Origin: Candidatus Cloacimonadota bacterium
GTDB taxonomy: Bacteria > Cloacimonadota > Cloacimonadia > Cloacimonadales > TCS61
Direction: 5' to 3'
DNA: 18,726 nucleotides
NCBI GenBank assembly: GCA_027858325.1
Contig: JAQICU010000154.1
Span: 1-18,726 of the forward strand
Below the pieces are notes generated by a model, which searched no databases, was not told where the DNA came from, and worked only from the letters and a program-made list of their open reading frames with translations. Positions within the stretch are counted from its first letter, which is position 1; the number at the start of each line of letters is the position of its first letter. The translations under genes and the position numbers were made by a program. This document shows positions 15,107 through 18,726 of this stretch, in pieces.

Positions 15107-15119
15107 TTTATTTAGTGTA

Positions 15120-15546
15120 GTCAAAGAAGATAAAGTGTCTGCCCCGCACCTACCTTGGATGCTTCTTGCTCAAGTTTTCCAAAGTAAGTGCGGGGAGGAA
15201 AGTCCGAACACCAAAGGGCAGGATACTTCTTAACGGGAAGTTCTGGTAACAGAAAGCTAGCTCCACAGAAATAAACTACCAGATATCATATGATATCTGG
15301 AAAAGGTGAAATGGTGGTGTAAGAGACTACCAGTTCTTGGTGTGAATCGAGAAGCTAGGAAAGCCTTATCCGGTGCAATGCCAAATAGGAGAATGAGAGT
15401 CGGTCCGGCTTGTTAAATTCTCGGGTAGGCAGCTAAAACCGGTCAGTAATGAACCCAATTGGGTATAGTAATATCCGGTTTAGAGAAATAGACACTGGAT
15501 TGCTTGTTAGGCAATTCACAGAATTCGGCTTAATATCTTCTTTGAC
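15120..15546 (+). ncRNA. rnpB: RNase P RNA, bacterial type A
   Basis: The ends pair as helix P1: GTCAAAGAAGATA (15120-15132) with TATCTTCTTTGAC (15534-15546), 13 bp without mismatch. Universally conserved core blocks appear in order: GAGGAAAGTCCGAACACC, GGGCAGGATA, CCACAGAAA, AAAGGTGAAA, GGTGGTGTAAGAG, AATCGAGAAGCTAGG, GCCAAATAGG, CGGGTAGGC and finally ACAGAATTCGGCTTA. The RNA is the catalytic part of RNase P, which removes tRNA 5' leaders, and works with RnpA encoded at 11016-11330. A T-rich stretch (15551-15557) right after P1 may help end transcription, with P1 as the stem. The exact ends are inferred from P1 pairing. The L15 loop that pairs with tRNA CCA looks atypical (see findings). Confidence 0.98.
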
Positions 15547-15574
15547 GCTTATTTTTTAAATAAAGGAATGATAT

Positions 15575-17311
15575 ATGCAAAAAAGGTGGAAAATATTTGA
15601 ACCTCTATCTGAGGAACAGCAGCTACAAAAAGAACATATTGTTGAAACAATAAAATGCCCCGAAATGATCGCAGAAATGTTGATCAGAAAAGAAATTACA
15701 GGAATTGACGACATTGAAGAGTTTTTCCATCCCGATTTAAATAATATGCACGACCCGTTCTTTTACAAAGATATGAAAAAAGCAACTAAACGGATCATCT
15801 TAGCTATCGAGAAAAAGGAACTCATCACGATCTATGGTGATTACGATGTAGATGGCACTACATCTTCTGCCTTATTATATCTCGGACTCAAAAAGATCGG
15901 CGCTAATATTGATTATTATATTCCGCATAGAATGATTGATGGTTATGGATTATCTCTTAGCGGAGTTGATATTCTTAAAGAAAATGGAACAGAATTAATA
16001 ATAAGTGTAGATTGCGGAATCAATGCAATTGAGGAAATTGAGCAAATAAATGATCTGGGAATGGATATTATCGTTACAGATCACCATAATCCAAAAGAGG
16101 AATTACCTAATGCATTTGCGATCATAAATCCTAAAATGAAAGATTGCGAATATCCTTACGATATGCTTGCAGGTGTTGGTGTTGCCTATAAACTTCTGGT
16201 TGCGGTATATTCCCAATTAGAGATAGACACAAATGAACTCATTGATAAATATTTAGATCTTGTCGCTCTGGGAACTATTGCTGATATTGTACCCCTTACA
16301 GGTGAGAATAGAATTATTGCCAGCATCGGTTTAGATAGACTGGTCAAGAAACACAACATCGGATTAAATGCCCTCATCAAACTTGCCGGACTTTCCCAAA
16401 AAGAGCTTAATTCATCTGATATCGTGTTTGGAATTGCACCGCGAATAAATGCTGCAGGTAGAATGGGAAGTGCAATGCGAGCGGTTGAACTTATGGTCTC
16501 AGTTGATGAGGAAGAAAGTGAAGAACTGGCTCAGATCATTGAAAGAGAAAATTCCTTAAGGCAACAAATAGATCAACGCACATTCCAGGAAGCGTGTGAT
16601 ATTATCGAAAAGAAATATAAAAATATGGATGATACTCCGATTATCGTTGTTTCTTCTGATGGTTGGCACCCCGGAGTTATCGGGATAGTGGCGTCCAAAC
16701 TTGTAGAAAAATATTACCGTCCATCAATTATGATAACATTCAAAGAAGGTGTCGGAAGTGGTTCCGGCAGAAGTATTACAGGATTTAATCTTTTTGACGC
16801 ACTTGTCTCTGTAGAAGAATACCTGGAAACTTTCGGTGGTCATAAATATGCAGCCGGTCTTCAGATACTTGTTGAATATGTTGATCTACTGGAGAATAAA
16901 TTAAAAAAATACATGAACGAGCATGTAACGGAAGACCAATTTATTCCACCACTGAATATTGATACAAAACTGGAATTATTCGAGATTAATGATAATCTGC
17001 TTGAGTGGTTAGAAAAATTTGCTCCTTTTGGTCCCGGAAATATGCGTCCTACTTTCTTTACCGAGCAAGTTATGATAATCGGATTTCCCTATAATGTCGG
17101 GAAGAATCATCTCAAATTAAAAGTTATGAAGGATGGATGTGAACTCGATCTTATCGGGTTTAACTTGGGAGATTATCTACCATTCCTAAAGAAAGGTTCT
17201 TATGTTGATATAGCTTACTCATTGGAATTCAATACATGGCAGGGAAGAACATCAATACAAGGGAAATTGAAAGATCTCCGAATTGCCGGACAAGATCAAT
17301 GGGATTCTTGA
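15575..17311 (+). CDS. recJ: Single-stranded-DNA-specific exonuclease RecJ
   Basis: The 578-residue protein matches a full RecJ. DHH-domain motifs are visible: I, D89-Y-D-V-D-G; II, ISVDCGINA; III, D169-H-H; then DMLAGVGVAYKLL and ALGTIADIVPLTGENR. The DHHA1 half has WHPGVIGIVASKLVEK, GSGSGRS and GGHKYAAG (from 421). The last part (about 455-575) is the OB-fold found in RecJ. It degrades single-stranded DNA 5' to 3' with Mn2+ or Mg2+ in RecF-pathway recombination, mismatch repair and replication-fork repair. AAGGA (15563-15567) lies 7 bases before the ATG. It is the first gene after rnpB and overlaps the longer possible start of the next gene, so the three downstream genes look like one unit. 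Confidence 0.97.
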   Translation: MQKRWKIFEPLSEEQQLQKEHIVETIKCPEMIAEMLIRKEITGIDDIEEFFHPDLNNMHDPFFYKDMKKATKRIILAIEKKELITIYGDYDVDGTTSSALLYLGLKKIGANIDYYIPHRMIDGYGLSLSGVDILKENGTELIISVDCGINAIEEIEQINDLGMDIIVTDHHNPKEELPNAFAIINPKMKDCEYPYDMLAGVGVAYKLLVAVYSQLEIDTNELIDKYLDLVALGTIADIVPLTGENRIIASIGLDRLVKKHNIGLNALIKLAGLSQKELNSSDIVFGIAPRINAAGRMGSAMRAVELMVSVDEEESEELAQIIERENSLRQQIDQRTFQEACDIIEKKYKNMDDTPIIVVSSDGWHPGVIGIVASKLVEKYYRPSIMITFKEGVGSGSGRSITGFNLFDALVSVEEYLETFGGHKYAAGLQILVEYVDLLENKLKKYMNEHVTEDQFIPPLNIDTKLELFEINDNLLEWLEKFAPFGPGNMRPTFFTEQVMIIGFPYNVGKNHLKLKVMKDGCELDLIGFNLGDYLPFLKKGSYVDIAYSLEFNTWQGRTSIQGKLKDLRIAGQDQWDS

Positions 17312-17313
17312 TC

Positions 17314-18144
17314 ATGAAAAAAAAATACAGTTTTACGCTTTCGATCTTTCTTCTCCTGTTATTTGGTGGTTGCTCAATAATTGAAATGCAAACCAACAAA
17401 ATCCCAATGGGAATAAATGTATTCCAAAGGATCCAAACTGATTTTATTCCCAGAAAATGCCTTTATTCTTCAATAAATAAAACTGCATTTGTTTTAGAAA
17501 AAGAAACAGATGTAATCCATATTTATAGGAATGGAAAGAAGATCAATACCATCGGTGGACTTGGTTTTTCCTCTTCGAGTTTTAATAAACTTGCAGATAT
17601 CACCCTCTCCCCTGATGATAATCTTCTGGCACTGGACAGCTTCCAAAAAAAGATCAAAAAGTTTGATATTAATGGGAAGTTAATCACAGAATTCAATTTA
17701 ACCGATTTTATTGAACCGGCTCTCTTTGCTGTTGGTGTTGATGAAACTTATTACATATTTGAAAAAGCAACAAAAGAGATCATAATAACCCGTTCTTTCG
17801 ACAAATCTGATTGGTTTGCTTTTGGGAAATTCCAACTTAATGATCCATGTAAAATTAGTTTAGGAAAAAATGAAATCACAGTTTACGATGAACAGAAAAA
17901 TTCTACGATAATTTTTGGAATTTTAGGAAGATTTCAAAATGAAATTAGTGGTAATATCCAAATTGAAAAACAACAATATTGCATTTTGAAAAACTATTTC
18001 ATTTATCATCCCAAAAGTGAAAATAAATTTGCGATTTCTACAAATAAATGGAATGACTTTTCAATAGAAGATAATGTGATCCTGCTTTCTGATAACGAAA
18101 TATGGATTGGAAAACTTACTTATTCAGAACCAATAGAGAAATAA
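17314..18144 (+). CDS. Putative lipoprotein with beta-propeller-like repeats
   Basis: The 276-residue product begins MKKKYSFTLSIFLLLLFGGC, a lipoprotein signal peptide with the acylated cysteine at position 20; the lipobox FGGC is slightly non-standard at -3. The rest is beta-rich and repeats a blade-like pattern: hydrophobic strand, 'LSPDDNLLALDS' (near 90), 'KIKKFDINGKLITEF' (near 110), 'YYIFEKATKEIIIT'. This resembles the 6-bladed/NHL propellers. Function is unknown. The start chosen is the ATG at 17314, two bases after the recJ stop, because it gives the proper signal peptide; an earlier ATG at 17299 and the frame further upstream overlap recJ. The next gene, lnt, starts one base after its stop. 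Confidence 0.72.
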   Translation: MKKKYSFTLSIFLLLLFGGCSIIEMQTNKIPMGINVFQRIQTDFIPRKCLYSSINKTAFVLEKETDVIHIYRNGKKINTIGGLGFSSSSFNKLADITLSPDDNLLALDSFQKKIKKFDINGKLITEFNLTDFIEPALFAVGVDETYYIFEKATKEIIITRSFDKSDWFAFGKFQLNDPCKISLGKNEITVYDEQKNSTIIFGILGRFQNEISGNIQIEKQQYCILKNYFIYHPKSENKFAISTNKWNDFSIEDNVILLSDNEIWIGKLTYSEPIEK

Positions 18145-18145
18145 A

Positions 18146-18726
18146 TTGTCTTTATTAAAAACAAAAATAAACTTTCAAATTTATTTATTTCCGGCGTTAG
18201 CTGGTACAATACTCGGATTAAGCAGGCTTCCGATTCATCTCGGATTTTTAGTGTTTATTGCCTTTATCCCATTATTTTATTTCTTCAAGGAACAACGAAA
18301 AAAGAAAGAAGTATTTTTAGCAGCAGCGGTTTTTAGTTCTGCTTATACTCTGGTTTGTCTGCATTGGATATCTTTGGTTACCCTTCCCGGTTATCTGGGA
18401 ATATTTTTCTTATTTGCCGTCTATTTCTATATTGTATTCCAGCTTTATTATTTTGTAAAACAGCATATTCCAAAATTTGATTATCTCGGATTTATCATGA
18501 TCTGGATAAGTTTTGAGTTCTTACAGAATTTTGGAGAATTCAGTTTCCCCTGGTTCAATCTGGGATATTCATTGGCAGATTATCTACCATTCATCCAACC
18601 TGCAGAAATTGGCGGGATGTCACTTCTTTCCTTGCTGATCTTACTTGTGAATATTCTTCTTTTTGAATTAAATAAAAATTTCAAACGAAATCTGATAATT
18701 ATCTCTACAATCATTATCGTGTGGTC
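18146..18726 (+). CDS. lnt: Apolipoprotein N-acyltransferase, 3' end outside the window
   Basis: The frame starts at TTG 18146, one base after the preceding stop, and stays open to the right edge, giving 193 residues plus two bases. It begins MSLLKTKINFQIYLFPALAG. Several membrane segments follow: LGFLVFIAFIPLFYFF, then AAAVFSSAYTLVCLHWISL, then LGIFFLFAVYFYIVFQLYYF. The signature FPWFNLGYSLADYLPFIQPA and EIGGMSLLSLLILLVN near 18545-18655 identifies Lnt, ahead of the nitrilase-like catalytic domain that would lie beyond the window. Lnt adds the third acyl chain to the N-terminal cysteine of lipoproteins in the inner membrane. No in-frame ATG precedes the conserved region and no strong ribosome binding site is seen, so coupling to the lipoprotein gene is likely. 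Confidence 0.92.
   Translation, partial: MSLLKTKINFQIYLFPALAGTILGLSRLPIHLGFLVFIAFIPLFYFFKEQRKKKEVFLAAAVFSSAYTLVCLHWISLVTLPGYLGIFFLFAVYFYIVFQLYYFVKQHIPKFDYLGFIMIWISFEFLQNFGEFSFPWFNLGYSLADYLPFIQPAEIGGMSLLSLLILLVNILLFELNKNFKRNLIIISTIIIVW

Noticed and set aside
17236..17313. Upstream extension of the lipoprotein gene into recJ
   Set aside because: It would put 26 polar residues before the signal peptide and overlap recJ; the ATG at 17314 gives a proper lipoprotein signal.

Overview
The window is AT-rich DNA (GC roughly in the mid-30s % by eye) from a Gram-negative bacterium. Apolipoprotein N-acyltransferase, a YidC with a large periplasmic domain, a lipobox protein and signal peptides all indicate an outer membrane. 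Several traits point to the FCB superphylum: a secreted lamin-tail/CARDB/FlgD-like multidomain protein, lysine instead of arginine in the YidC hydrophilic groove, one promoter of the TTG-N17-TAnnTTTG type, and short dispersed palindromic repeats. A Cloacimonadota-like genome is my best guess, but this is inference and not demonstrated.

Layout. Positions 1-700 hold the 3' part of an NAD(P)H-hydrate repair gene. Then come a membrane-anchored class III adenylate cyclase (778-2145), a secreted modular protein (2233-4626), a repeat-rich spacer and a ComM/YifB AAA+ ATPase (4999-6537). Positions 6538-7723 are accessory in character: two spacers carry the same dispersed elements in the same order and flank a small secreted protein. 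A small ORF resembling the start of uracil phosphoribosyltransferase and an unrecognised membrane protein (7724-8293) follow. On the minus strand, read from 12844 down to 8383, lie purA and then the classical cluster rpmH-rnpA-yidD-yidC-jag, packed with 1-nt overlaps or very short gaps. rpmH is too short for the usual ORF cut-off and was found by reading the spacer. On the plus strand from 13032 lie a fapA (DUF342) gene broken by an in-frame stop, a strong terminator, a zinc-ribbon coiled-coil protein, the RNase P RNA gene rnpB, recJ, a lipoprotein gene and the 5' part of lnt.

How the genes work together. rpmH-rnpA-yidD-yidC-jag joins ribosomal protein L34, the RNase P protein, membrane insertion (YidC, YidD) and an RNA-binding protein (Jag/KhpB). 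The RNase P RNA partner is only about 4 kb away on the other strand, so both halves of RNase P lie in the window. recJ, the lipoprotein gene and lnt are almost abutting and look co-transcribed; Lnt would complete acylation of lipoproteins such as the one encoded just upstream.

I found no CRISPR array, transposase, tRNA gene or defence system. The least ordinary items are the split fapA gene, the duplicated repeat modules around 6.5-7.5 kb, the GDEAKAK variant of the PurA nucleotide loop, and the upp-like 5' fragment. I do not see convincing evidence for a wholly new biological system.
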